Shown here piece after piece: positions 19,075-27,819 of a stretch of DNA of 64,000 nucleotides. The notes beneath the pieces are model-generated. The model had not been told where the DNA came from. It worked only from the letters and a program-made list of their open reading frames with translations, and searched no databases. The DNA is from Deinococcus sp. QL22 (GTDB taxonomy: Bacteria > Deinococcota > Deinococci > Deinococcales > Deinococcaceae): contig NZ_CP097151.1 of the NCBI RefSeq assembly GCF_023370075.1, forward strand, positions 372,001 to 436,000, read 5' to 3'. Every line of letters begins with the position of its first letter. Positions within the stretch are counted from its first letter, which is position 1. The position numbers and the translations under genes were made by a program.

Positions 19075-20103
19075 ATGTTAGTGCTGGGCATTGATATCGG
19101 AAAACGAGAGTTCTTCGTTCACGTGCAGGACACCGCCGGACACTCGCTCGGTCAACGTGGCCCTCTGGCCAACACACCCGCCGGACTTCAACAGTTGAGC
19201 GACTGGGTTCGCACGTGGACTGAACCTGCAGAGCTTCACGTGGTGATGGAGGCGACCAATGTCTACTGGGAGCGTTTTGCACACTATTTTCAATCTTTAG
19301 GCTGCGTCGTGAGTGTGGTCAACCCGGCACAAATCAAGTATTTTGCTCGTTCTATCCTGCGCCGGGGGAAAACCGACGCGATGGATGCGGAGCTGATCGC
19401 GCGGTACGGGGTGGTGATGCATCCGAGCAGCTGGACGCCGCCCAGCACCGCGTAGAGCGACTTGAAACAGCTCACTCGAGAACGGGAAGCCGTTCTCGTG
19501 CGCCGAACTCAGGAACAGAACCACCTGCAAGCCTTGCAAGACGCCCATCGTGCTTCGGAGACCGTCGTGAAGCTCACCCAGCAGCGGTTAACCCTCATGG
19601 TTGGGCAAGTCGTGGAGATTGAGGCCGCGATGCGTGCGCTGATCGAGGCCGATGAGACGTTGTCGCAGCAACTGAAGTTGCTGCTGAGTGTGCCAGGGTT
19701 TGCCTTCGTGTCTGCGGCGACGATCGTGGCCGAAACCGTAGGATTTGCCCATCTGGACACCGGACGGGAGATTTCTGCGGCTGCAGGCATGGCGCCCTCC
19801 CCGCACCAATCGGGCGCCAAGCGCGGTCAAGGACGGATTTCAAAGACCGGCAATGCCCGCCTGCGGCGGATCGCGTATCTCTCGGCCTTGGGCGCGTCAA
19901 AATCACACAGCCGAATGCGAACGTACTACCGCCATTTACGGGACACGGGCAAGCCAGCCAAAGTAGCGTTAGTCGCGCTGGAACGTAAATTATTAACCAC
20001 CGGATTGGCGGTGGTGAAATCCGGGCAACCCTACCAAGATGATTTTTGTCGTGCTCAAGACGGAGCTGGCCCAACACCGACAACCGCCCAGCCAAAGACT
20101 TGA
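19075..20103 (+). pseudogene. IS110-family transposase with one in-frame TAG
   Basis: The start has CAGGAGG seven bases before the ATG. The first 126 codons encode the RuvC-like DEDD domain (GIDIGKREFFVHV, EATNVYWERFAHYF, KTDAMDAELIARYG). A TAG at 19453-19455 interrupts the frame, which continues without a shift to 20103 with a coiled region and the Transposase_20 domain (VPGFAFVSAATIVAETVGF, GMAPSPHQSG, RISKTGNARLRRIAYLSAL), where the catalytic serine is expected. Total length with readthrough would be about 342 residues, normal for the family. A single CAG-to-TAG change probably killed it, suggesting recent inactivation. Confidence 0.88.
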
Positions 20104-20109
20104 CAACCC

Positions 20110-20385
20110 ATCAGCGACACCCTATCTAGAATTCCACGCTCCTCACGCAAGATTTGTTTTCTTTCCGCAGGCGTTTGATCGGGTGTCAAGAGCTGACGGC
20201 CCTGACCAGGAAAGGCCAAATCCCCGTTGTGCTGGTCGGCTTTCATCCACGTTCTCAAGGCTGAAAGTCCAATGCCGAGGTCGCGAGCGGTGCCCGCGCT
20301 AGTTTCGGTGGACTGCGCGAGTTGAACAGCCGTAACGCTTGAATTCGGCGGTGTAGGTTTTGCGCTGGGTCATGGGGTGCCTCCG
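20110..20385 (-). pseudogene. IS3-family OrfA, 5' part, cut by the IS110 insertion
   Basis: The minus strand begins MTQRKTYTAEFKR and continues in another frame with ARDLGIGLSALRTWMKADQ, then AERKQILREERGILDR, the helix-turn-helix and leucine-zipper regions of IS3 OrfA. The text stops matching just before the IS110 element. A frameshift near 20330 and the truncation make it non-functional. Confidence 0.75.
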
Positions 20386-20624
20386 CGTAAATCGGGGCTT
20401 AACTCCATGTGTGCAAAAGCGACTCACCCTCAGTCGGGAGGTGACATGGTTCACCAGATGGCCTGCGTGCACTGAAACCAATGCGCTTTCGCCCAGCGGC
20501 GGCCCTTGAGCTGGCGCGGTGACGGCGCCGCCGAGTTGACGGAAAGGCTAAACCTCCCCACGTGTGATGAGAATGTTAGAGAAAGATGTCCAAAATGAGC
20601 ACTGCTTCACTAGAGGGGGATCAG

Positions 20625-22475
20625 ATGACGAAGAGTCTAAGAGGAAGTTCGGCCACAGCCGTCCTGAGCACGCTGTTGTTGAGTGTGGTGCTCTCGGCGT
20701 GCGGGGATCAACCGCAGCAGCCCGTTCTCCCGCCGGCCCCGGTTACTCCTAAGCCGCACCTGGGGGCGGCGCCGCCTTTGGTGGTTGACTGGTACAGTCC
20801 CTCGGGCATGACGTTCGGCAAAGGGTACAGCTCTTTGTCCGGAGAACTGGAAGGCACCTGCGTGAAAGGTACCGTCGATGCGAAGTCGATTGGAACGCTT
20901 TCTGCAAATTACGACATCAAAATCGTCTCAAGCACGCAGGCGCTGGCGTCTTCACTCGGAATCACTGCCGAGGCGTCTGTGGGTTTTGGGCTGTTCTCGG
21001 CCTCTGCCAAGTCAAGTTACCTGCAGAGCCAGGCCTCCAATTCGTACTCGGTGTACGTCATCGTGTACTCCGAGATCGTGGGGCCATCCATCGTGCTCTC
21101 GGGGGCCCACATCATGAAGGGCGACGAAGACCCCGGTGGGCAGGACAACTACGCAGACTTCATCAACAATTACCTTAATTTCTACGCCAAGTGCGGCGAC
21201 AAGTATCTCGCGGCGGCCACCACCGGGGCGACGTACCGCGGCATCATCCGGCTCGACACGGCCAGCAGCTCCGAAAAGACTGAGCTCGAGAATGAATTGA
21301 AGGTGAAGTACGGATCGGCTTCCGGTTCAGTGGACGTCAAGCAGGCCGTCAGCCAGATTTCAAGTCAGTACAACGTTCACATCAATGAATTTTACGACGG
21401 CGTCATCCCGACAAAATTTGCGACGGACTACCAGACACTGCTCGACAATTCACAGAATTTCCCGGCACTCTTTACCGCCCAGTGCTCTGGGCAGGCGGTG
21501 GGCAGCGCTCAGCTCGTCTGCTTGAAGTCGGCCAATTTCCAGGATTATCAGACCCTGGCGCTGGAAAAGGCCAACACCACTGTGCTGGATCAGGCGCGGA
21601 GCAACGCCGAGACATTGACCAGCTACGCCATCGGCTACCAGAACAAGCTCAACGACTCCTTGACAGCGCAGCTCAATCCCTTCCTCTTCACGGACACGCA
21701 GAGCGCCATCAACGCGCTGGTCAGCCGCAACTCCCAGCTGCTGGCTACGGCCAAGGGCGTCATCAAGCAATGTGCCCGAGACGCCCGTGACTGCGTCGCG
21801 CCCTCAACCGTCAACCCGCCCCTCACCGATCCCAGCACCCTGCCGTCTCCGCACCAGATTGATCTGGGCAAACCCACCACCTGTTTGGATTATAAAAATA
21901 AATACATGGCCTTCGGAGACATTCAGAAAAATCATCCTCTGCAAGACGCCAATTACAGACTGTATGTGGGCAATCAAACCGCCCGGGTCGCCAACATCTG
22001 GTGTGCCGACATGAATTCCGCCGCGCCCCAGGAATACATTTCCCTGGCGCAGCCAAACAACTCGCGAACTCGCTTTGGGACGCCCGCGAGCGCGTCCACC
22101 ACGCTCTGGAGCAAGATCAAGCTTGATCCGGCGACGCTGAACATTTTCCCATTTGATTTCCGCTATGCCCTGGTCACCGCAGGCAATGCGCAGTCGCCCT
22201 TCGGTTATGCCAGCGATACGCCGGGCGGCGGCGTCAAGTTCAATGACGACATCGTGGCCAACAGTGATCTTCGCGGCACCAACTTCCAGTTTCCCAACAG
22301 CTTGTACGTGTGGCAGGCATTTATGCCCGGCGCGACGGGTGGAGGGATTTCGCGTCCGAATACCCAGCAGGTTGACATGGTCGCGCCGCACAACGGCATG
22401 ACTGCGTTTTCGGTCAATTCCACCAGTGGGATTCAGGAAAAAATTCAGCTGGAGTTTCTGAACCCCAACAACTGA
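20625..22475 (+). CDS. Large lipoprotein, possibly MACPF-like
   Basis: 616 residues from the ATG at 20625; an earlier in-frame ATG at 20586 is less likely because it precedes the signal sequence. The N-terminus ends in a lipobox, VVLSAC, with the lipidated Cys26. A Pro-rich linker follows, then a domain with ANYDIKIVSSTQALASSLGI, SASAKSSYLQSQASNSYSVY and FAKCGDKYLAAATTGATYRG-type segments (FINNYLNFYAKCGDKYL). This resembles bacterial MACPF-like proteins in the clustered SYSVY and CGD-TG patterns, a comparison made from memory. The C-terminal 150 residues include a YRLYVGNQTARVANIWCADM region and may be a separate beta-rich domain. It is intact, is followed by a good terminator, and follows the IS3/IS110 block. 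Confidence 0.75.
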   Translation: MTKSLRGSSATAVLSTLLLSVVLSACGDQPQQPVLPPAPVTPKPHLGAAPPLVVDWYSPSGMTFGKGYSSLSGELEGTCVKGTVDAKSIGTLSANYDIKIVSSTQALASSLGITAEASVGFGLFSASAKSSYLQSQASNSYSVYVIVYSEIVGPSIVLSGAHIMKGDEDPGGQDNYADFINNYLNFYAKCGDKYLAAATTGATYRGIIRLDTASSSEKTELENELKVKYGSASGSVDVKQAVSQISSQYNVHINEFYDGVIPTKFATDYQTLLDNSQNFPALFTAQCSGQAVGSAQLVCLKSANFQDYQTLALEKANTTVLDQARSNAETLTSYAIGYQNKLNDSLTAQLNPFLFTDTQSAINALVSRNSQLLATAKGVIKQCARDARDCVAPSTVNPPLTDPSTLPSPHQIDLGKPTTCLDYKNKYMAFGDIQKNHPLQDANYRLYVGNQTARVANIWCADMNSAAPQEYISLAQPNNSRTRFGTPASASTTLWSKIKLDPATLNIFPFDFRYALVTAGNAQSPFGYASDTPGGGVKFNDDIVANSDLRGTNFQFPNSLYVWQAFMPGATGGGISRPNTQQVDMVAPHNGMTAFSVNSTSGIQEKIQLEFLNPNN

Positions 22476-22490
22476 GCACCCGTGTGCACA

Positions 22491-22520
22491 GCGCCCAGGA
22501 CCTTCCTGGGCGCTCTTGCT
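22491..22520 (+). terminator. Rho-independent terminator of the lipoprotein gene
   Basis: GCGCCCAGGA and TCCTGGGCGC form a perfect 10-bp stem with a three-base loop, followed by TCTTGCTGT. It begins 15 bases after the stop codon. Confidence 0.75.
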
Positions 22521-22926
22521 GTAACCGGATGAACGTGCGTGTCAGGCGGCGTGCGGGGGCTGAATGATGCAGAGCAAGAAGCGCTGGACAGCTGGCTCAA
22601 GAAGATGTCGCCCCTGCTTGCAGAGCGGCTCAAAGAACTCGACTCGATGTCTCTCCCCCTGAAACAGCTCGGTCAACCCTGAGGCCGGGCGCAGGATCGG
22701 GCTGCCTACCGAGTGTGAGCTGCTCTGCGGGCCGATAATCCTCGTGCCGCTGCCGGAGGGCCAAGACAACCGCGCCGAGCGCGAGCACCAGCGGCAGTTT
22801 TCGAGATGCTGGACGTCTTAGCCGTAGGCTTTTGTACGGCGGCAAAGGCAGGCATCGGGGTGCTGATCCGGGTGGCGGCGGCCTAGCGCCACACAGTGCC
22901 GCAGGGGGGGGCCGAGAGGCTCCCTT
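22521..22926. other. Spacer with an unassigned 43-codon frame
   Basis: A short plus-strand frame at 22551-22682 (VRGLNDAEQEALDSWLKKMS, ending KQLGQP) reads like the end of a helical protein and may be a relic. Otherwise no gene is seen. Confidence 0.35.
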
Positions 22927-23202
22927 TTACCGTGGGCACGGCTCCACAAACTCTACGTTCAGCCAGTACTGGGCTTTGTCTTCTTCCACGTCGCCACCGT
23001 CGGCCATCAACTCTTGCCGGGCCGCCCACGCTCCGGCCTACATGTCCGGATGGCAGCCGAGGAAGTCGGCTGGCTCCATCCGCAACTCCAGATCCGGCCC
23101 TTCGCGGGTGAGGCCCCGATCTTGGCGGTAGGCGGCATCGAGCAGGTCAGCGAGTTCGACAGGCGTCAGGTCACGCGGATGCATGGGACGAGGGTAAAGC
23201 AT
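22927..23202 (-). pseudogene. Small accessory (phage-like) gene relic with in-frame TAG
   Basis: The frame starts at 23202 or 23184 (MHPRDLTPVELADLLDAAYR), runs to CHPDM, meets a TAG at 23038-23040, then continues in the same frame as AGAWAARQELMADGGDVEE and YWLNVEFVEPCPR to a stop at 22927. The second half is similar to a relic at 27820-27965 (AEAWAAWSTLLAEGGDVDDD, SWLDVECVAPC), showing that it was a real protein family. Its function is unknown to me. One nonsense mutation interrupts an otherwise open gene of about 90 codons. Confidence 0.6.
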
Positions 23203-23655
23203 CAATGCCCCACCCACAGCCGAAGCTGGAGCAGGGGCGTTTCGCCGGAGTAGTCCGGTACTCAGGGAAAGAGACGCTTGAACGCCATCCCGAGCAGTCA
23301 CAGCGCCCCGTCCTTCAGTGGACGGGTTGTTATTGGCGGCACAAAACCTTGCCAATGAAGGCAAGGGCGGGGCTTCGTGGATGAGGTGATTAGGTCGCCG
23401 GGCCCGGATAGATACGCACTTCGGGCGGTCGGGGCGGCCTAGGCGGTGGGGCCATGGCCCCACCGCGTGCGCCGGATCTTGTGACAGCTTCCTGACAACG
23501 CCTCACGTGTCCAGGACTTGGGCGGTGTCCAGCTCCGTTACACTTTGCCCACGCTTCGGGGGGAGCAGGCCTCCCCAACTGCCACGGCGCCCCGCTCTGA
23601 ATAGGGCGTGTTTTTGATGGCGAAAGAAAATCCACCGTCCCGAGTGGACTCTTAT
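23203..23655. other. Intergenic stretch, no gene seen
   Basis: Short frames only, with no motif or start signal. It ends at the inverted-repeat element that starts at 23656. Confidence 0.4.
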
Positions 23656-23770
23656 TGGTACTCCGTTGACTTCTGGGAAGAAAGTGCCCTACACGTGGTT
23701 CTGGGGTATTCAGATGGGGGCTGTGCTTGCGTGCTGGACATCTTTTTGTACAAGAGTCAACGGAGTACCA
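23656..23770. repeat. 115-bp inverted-repeat element abutting a MITE
   Basis: TGGTACTCCGTTGACT at 23656-23671 and its perfect reverse complement at 23755-23770 bound 115 bases without a gene. Size and 16-base terminal repeats suggest a second type of miniature element. It directly touches copy B of the 114-bp MITE. Only one copy is in the window. Confidence 0.65.
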
Positions 23771-23884
23771 TTATTGATAACGGCGTAAATCTGAGTGGAA
23801 GGACAACAGTGGGCCTTGCACTCCGCGTGTCCTACCGTAGCGCCTTTATCTGTAACCAACCTCAATTTCTACCGTTATCAATAG
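23771..23884 (-). repeat. 114-bp MITE-like element, copy B
   Basis: Reverse complement of 8864-8977 with about ten differences. The ends are TATTGATAACGG and CCGTTATCAATAG. It lies immediately beside the inverted-repeat element at 23656-23770, so one may have inserted at the edge of the other. Confidence 0.82.
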
Positions 23885-23992
23885 GGATTGAAACAGCGAG
23901 ACCTGGCAACGCGTGTTGAAGCAGGGACACTCGCTTCAACAGCCTGGCTTGCGCGCAGAGTCCTGGCAGACGCCCCGCGCACAATAGAGGGT

Positions 23993-25075
23993 ATGATTCT
24001 GACCCTCCTCGACAACGTGCTGGTGAATCTGGCTGTCTTGATCGCGGGGTTGTTCCTGGTCAGCCTGACCTACTTCCACTTTGGTGCCGTCGACCACTGG
24101 CCGGCCCTGGTGGCCCGGTAGCTGGCTCTGGTCGGCACGTCTTTTTTTGCGCTGGCCCACACCGCTCCGCTGACCCCAGGCATCCTGTTCGACTTCCGGA
24201 TGGTGCCGGTTGCACTCGCCGCCCAACGTCACGGCCGTCTCGCCGGGCTCGCTGTCGCCCTCCCGGTTGGGATCTACCGCTATTCCCTAGGTGGCGTCGG
24301 GGCGATTCCTTCCCTCATACAAATGGTTGTAGTGACGTGGTTTGCCGCTCCATCTGGCATCTGGCTACACCTGCCGACCAAGCAAGGTCTGCCACTGAAC
24401 CGCGTCCCTGGGTTGGCCTTGCGGTTGTTCGCGTTAGCCAACGTGGCTCTGTTCGTGAGTTTTGCCCTGACCAACGCACCTTGGACGACTGCCGTGAGTG
24501 CGTACATTGCTCTGACTGTGCTGAGTGCTGTCGGGATGCTGCTCGGGCATATCGCCGTGCAGACTCGTCTGACCAACTTGGCCCGCACGCAGCATTACCA
24601 GGGCCTCGCGTTCACCGACGCCCTGACAGGCGCGTACAATCGGCGGCAATTTGAGGCGGACTTGAAAACAGCACTGCCCAGCACGCATCTGCTGCTGTTG
24701 GATCTGGATCATTTCAAGCGTGTCAATGATACGTACGGCCATGACATGGGCGACCAGGTGTTGCAGACGTTCGTGATCGTGGCACAGCGCTGCGTGCGCC
24801 CAAGTGACCGCCTTTACCGACTGGGCGGCGAAGAGTTTGGGGTGCTGCTGCCCGTCTGCCCGCCAGACATCCTGAACAACGTCGCCGAGCGCATCCGCGC
24901 TCAGGTGGAGCGTTCACTCGCGGCAGAGGCGGGCCTCAGTGGAGGGGCGCTGACCGTTTCAGGCGGCCTGGCCCTCATGGGTGACGACGTCATGGCCCGC
25001 GCTGATGAAAAGCTCTACTTAGCCAAAGCCCAGGGCCGTAACCGGATCGAATCGGATCTGCTTTTGGATAAATAA
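23993..25075 (+). pseudogene. 5TM-GGDEF diguanylate cyclase interrupted by one TAG
   Basis: From the ATG at 23993 the frame reads two hydrophobic helices (LVNLAVLIAGLFLVSLTYF) up to a TAG at 24119-24121, then continues in the same frame with LALVGTSFFALAH and LDFRMVP-type 5TMR_LYT sequence to a GGDEF domain (DALTGAYNRRQFEADL, LDHFKRVNDTYGHDMGDQV, RLGGEEFGVLLP) and a TAA at 25075. Readthrough length is 360 residues, normal for 5TM-LYT cyclases. The GGEEF site and other cyclase residues are intact. An ATG at 24200 could start a shorter protein lacking the first helices, so partial expression cannot be excluded. CAG to TAG at a Gln codon is the likely lesion. Confidence 0.82.
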
Positions 25076-25094
25076 GCGATTGAGATCGAAAAAG

Positions 25095-25118
25095 AGAAAC
25101 GCCCGCGCTGAGGCGGGC
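25095..25118 (-). terminator. Rho-independent terminator of the DinB gene
   Basis: On the minus strand GCCCGC CTCAGC GCGGGC is followed by GTTTCTCTTTTTC, a 6-bp GC stem with a T-rich tail. It lies between the convergent GGDEF and DinB genes and may serve both. Confidence 0.65.
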
Positions 25119-25185
25119 AGAGGGGCGGGAGATCAGTGACAGGATCGTTGAAGAGGAGCGGGCTGACCACGGAGACGGGCAGAGG

Positions 25186-25638
25186 TCACACCATGTGAGT
25201 AAAGAACGGAGGCTCAATCCCCATGACCCGTGCCATCACCCACAGCTGGCCTTTGTGGTGAATCTCGTGCTCGCGGTGGAAATCTACGAGGCGGTAGGCG
25301 GGCCACCGTGCTCCACCAAAGACCGTCAATTCATGATTCAACTCTTCATCACTGAGTGCAGATAACTTGTCAATTACCAGCTCTGTGCTCGCGCCGAGGC
25401 GAGCCGTCGCCTCTGGTAAAGCGGCTGAGGGAACTTGATCGCCCCAACTGCCCCCAGAGAGCATATCCACCACCCCAACGCCAGCACTGAGCAGATGATC
25501 GACCGTCTGGGTGATGCTCCTTCCTCCTTCCCAAATGGTGGTGTCGCCGTGTTCAGGCGGGATCCGGTCAAGCAGTTCCAGCAGGGCAGCGCGGTGCTGT
25601 TGAAAGGACTGGACGTAAACATGGGCAGGATAGGCCAT
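25186..25638 (-). CDS. DinB-family protein (putative metal-dependent enzyme)
   Basis: 150 residues from the ATG at 25638, which has GGAGGT nine bases upstream. The four-helix DinB fold is indicated by three conserved histidines: TVDHLLSAGVG near residue 52 and FHREHEIHHKGQLWVMARVMG near 125-135, which bind a metal ion. The family includes DNA-damage inducible proteins in Bacillus and bacillithiol or mycothiol S-transferases; Deinococcus genomes carry many copies. The C-terminus ends PPFFTHMV. It is a single gene with its own terminator. The substrate is unknown, with a thiol transferase role the best guess. Confidence 0.9.
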   Translation of the reverse strand: MAYPAHVYVQSFQQHRAALLELLDRIPPEHGDTTIWEGGRSITQTVDHLLSAGVGVVDMLSGGSWGDQVPSAALPEATARLGASTELVIDKLSALSDEELNHELTVFGGARWPAYRLVDFHREHEIHHKGQLWVMARVMGIEPPFFTHMV

Positions 25639-25731
25639 GAAGTACACCTCCAAGACCTACCTTAAACCTCTGATAGACTGAATTCCACAGTGTCAGCAGA
25701 CAGGTGAACTCCGAAGCACGTTTTGGGCGAT

Positions 25732-26088
25732 TCACTCGTCCGGTGAGCTTGTGATCAACCGTTCCAGTTCCTCTTTGATCACGTCGGCATAGCAGTCCAG
25801 TGGCGCACACCAGCAGATGAGCAGCAGGCTCTCTCCTGCCCGCACGCGTTCAACTAGACCCTGCAAAGCACGGGCTTAAGGGGTGTTCGCTTGAAGGCGG
25901 GTCGGAAGCCACTGGCGGTAGAGGATGACCGTTTCCCTTCGGGCGGCCCGTTGATTGATGACAAACGGGTTGCCGAGGATGCTGAAGTCTGCGCCAAATC
26001 CCGGTTGATAGGTGGTCTTGCGGGCCACATAGATCGGCGTATACCCCTCTGGAAGGGGCTTACGGGCGTTGTGAGTAGTGATGGTCAT
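25732..26088 (-). pseudogene. DUF4326 protein interrupted by one TAA
   Basis: The first 70 codons (MTITTHNARKPLPEGYTPIY, then FSILGNPFVINQRAARRETV and YRQWLPTRLQ) match the DUF4326 N-terminus with its LGNPF and Y..WL motifs. A TAA at 25876-25878 follows, and the same frame continues with ALQGLVERVRAGESLLLICW and CAPLDCYADVIKEEL to a TGA at 25732. The second part is the typical CWCxPxxCHxDV C-terminus, so the original protein had 118 residues. DUF4326 proteins are small, often phage- or plasmid-linked, and of unknown function. A CAA-to-TAA change would explain the break. Confidence 0.78.
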
Positions 26089-26141
26089 GGGATGACCTTA
26101 CACGGGCAGCTGTCAGCAGAGTGCGGCCCAGAGAATCAGCT

Positions 26142-27296
26142 TCACACTCGCTGCAGGCGGCGCAGGATTTCGCCCGCTACCCGGTCAGCGGCGTCGGGCA
26201 CACTCAGCGCCCGGGCATTGGCTGACAAGCGGGCGTGTGCACCAGGATCCAACGCCCGCAGGATCGCGGGGCGCAGTTCTCTCAGTTCGCGCGCCCACAG
26301 CGCTGCCCCGCCGCGCTCCAAGTATGAGGCGTTGTACTCCTCCTGGCCCGGAATGGGAGCGTGGACGATCATGGGCACGCCGAGCGCAGATGATTCGGCC
26401 ACGGTGAGTCCGCCCGCTTTGCCCACCACCAGATCAGCCGCAGCCATAAGTTCTGGGAAAGCCGTGGTAAAGCCGAAACGATATACAGTCGCGCCCCCCA
26501 GCTGCTCTACGCCCGGTTCGGCGGCACCCGCCAGCATCAACACCTGCACGGGCCGCCCCAAATTGCCCAGTTCATGGAGTACCCGCGTTTGAGCCAGGTA
26601 ACTGCCGGTGCCTCCGGTCGACAGCAAGATCAGGGGCTGATCGGTTCTCAGGCCGTGCTTGCGCCGCAGCGCCGCGCGGTCAGCACCGAGGAGGTCACGG
26701 TACCTGCGGGCAATTGGAATGCCCGTGACGACAAGGGTGTCAGGGTCAGCGCCGCGCTCCAGCATCTGGTTTGCCGTTTCCTGCGAGGCTACCATAATCA
26801 ATTCCGCCTCTGGCCGGATCCAGTGCCGATGTGCGCGGTAATCCGTGACAATCAGGGCGTTGAGGAACGTTTGCTTGCGGCGGCGCACCGTGTGGGCCAG
26901 CGGTACCGACGACCAGTAGGAGTGAACCACCACCTCTGGCTGCACCTGCGCCAGATCCCGCCGCATGCCGCCCAGGCCCACCCAACGGCAGCACGTGCCG
27001 ATGATGCTGAAGGGCCGGTCGTGGTCTGTCGTGCGGTAGAACCAAGCGTACAGCCAGGGCGCGTAACGAAGTTCGAACGCATACAGGCCCACCGTCCACC
27101 AGCGGTCTGCTGGCGTCAGGTACTCCGTGGCATCGCTCTCGCGCGACTGGATGGGCACCCCACGAGCTAGTAAGGCTTCCTGAACCGCCAGTTGCACCTG
27201 ATGGTGCCCGGAGCCGATAGAGGCCGTCACAAACAGCACCTGAACAGGGGGGCGTTCGCCGGAGTGCACTGGCACCAGTGCGCGCTTGGTATCCAT
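26142..27296 (-). CDS. Glycosyltransferase, MGDG-synthase / diacylglycerol glucosyltransferase type
   Basis: About 384 residues from the ATG at 27296; a GTG at 27329 is an alternative. The N-terminal domain has the MGDG-synthase signature VTASIGSGHHQVQLAVQEAL, and the C-terminal GT-B donor-binding domain has LSTGGTGSYLAQ and VVGKAGGLTVAESSALGVPM followed by PIPGQEEYN. Such enzymes attach sugar from UDP-glucose or UDP-galactose to diacylglycerol at the cytoplasmic face of the membrane, making glycolipids, which are abundant in Deinococcus envelopes. There are no membrane helices. No operon partner is seen; the DUF4326 relic lies downstream. The acceptor lipid is inferred from the family. Confidence 0.88.
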   Translation of the reverse strand: MDTKRALVPVHSGERPPVQVLFVTASIGSGHHQVQLAVQEALLARGVPIQSRESDATEYLTPADRWWTVGLYAFELRYAPWLYAWFYRTTDHDRPFSIIGTCCRWVGLGGMRRDLAQVQPEVVVHSYWSSVPLAHTVRRRKQTFLNALIVTDYRAHRHWIRPEAELIMVASQETANQMLERGADPDTLVVTGIPIARRYRDLLGADRAALRRKHGLRTDQPLILLSTGGTGSYLAQTRVLHELGNLGRPVQVLMLAGAAEPGVEQLGGATVYRFGFTTAFPELMAAADLVVGKAGGLTVAESSALGVPMIVHAPIPGQEEYNASYLERGGAALWARELRELRPAILRALDPGAHARLSANARALSVPDAADRVAGEILRRLQRV

Positions 27297-27695
27297 GCGG
27301 CCAAAGACTACCACTGCCAAGAGCGGCACCTCGATCGTAGTGCTGGAGATCTGAACGGCAAACGGCGCCCTGGCCCACCCACACCTCTCTTTCCGCTGAG
27401 CGTGCGGATCATCTATAATAAGCTGCTCCTGCCTGCAGCTTCAGCCAGGAGCGGCGGCGCTATTCTTATGGCCTATCCACCTTTGCCGCCACTGTGGTCT
27501 GGTTGAGGCACTGGGAACGGCGGGATCGGTTTCTCTGCCTTGGACATGCTGCAGACAGCGCCTGAGGACATGTCAAGAACCTGACGGCAGCTCACGGCAA
27601 AGCGACTGAACAGAACAAGACTCAGCCTGTTAAGGCACTTTCCTGGCGGAGCTTTTCATGTTCTGGGGGTAGACCAAACTCCCTATAGACTTGCG
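27297..27695. other. Intergenic stretch with TATAAT box, no gene
   Basis: A perfect TATAAT at 27414-27419 is present but its -35 (TTCCGC at 27391) is weak and no gene follows. The sequence just after it (GCTCCTGCC to GGCAGGAGC-like, 27424-27451) can form a hairpin. It might start a longer form of the candidate small RNA below or serve the leftward glycosyltransferase gene. Confidence 0.3.
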
Positions 27696-27783
27696 CCCGT
27701 CTGGACGGGCATGGTGATTTCACCTAGGCCGGTTGGGTGGAACCACTCTCCTGGGCAAGCCCCCCGTGGTGGGGGTTTTTTCT
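27696..27783 (+). ncRNA. Candidate small structured RNA ending at a strong terminator
   Basis: No open frame of useful size exists here, yet the plus strand has a -10-like TATAGA at 27684-27689, then three local hairpins in a row: GCCCGTCTGGACGGGC (27695-27710), GGTGATTTCACC (27713-27724) and a final CCCCC-GTGGT-GGGGG stem followed by six T residues (27760-27781). A terminator with nothing to terminate suggests a transcript of about 88 nucleotides. It matches no riboswitch or RNA family I know. The call rests on structure only. Confidence 0.45.
27757..27781 (+). terminator. Strong rho-independent terminator
   Basis: A CCCCC/GGGGG stem with a short loop is followed by TTTTTTCTT. It points rightward; no protein gene lies upstream on this strand within several kilobases, supporting the small-RNA reading. 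Confidence 0.75.
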
Positions 27784-27819
27784 TGCCTCCGGTGGAGGAA
27801 ACGAACGTGTTGGTTCTCC

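Larger units (their letters stand above)
17968..20407 (-). mobile_element. IS3-family element with an IS110-family element nested inside, both inactive
   Basis: On the minus strand the order is IS3 orfA (20385 to about 20110), an IS110-type element, then IS3 orfB (about 18840 to 17985). Candidate ends are TGGTTAAGCCACC at 17968 and, reading inward from 20407 on the other strand, TGGAGTTAAGCCCC. Removing the inner element would leave about 1.2 kb, the usual IS3 size. The exact ends and target duplication are not resolved. Confidence 0.72.

Noticed and set aside
19453..24121. Amber (TAG) suppression or recoding, suggested by several in-frame TAG codons
   Set aside because: Intact genes in the window end normally with TAG (the permease at 56572 and the binding protein at 57522), and other broken genes use TAA or TGA. 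Ordinary nonsense mutation is the simpler explanation.
27681..27783. Known riboswitch upstream of a gene
   Set aside because: No downstream gene lies on the same strand, and the conserved cores of riboswitches I know are not present; a free-standing small RNA fits better.
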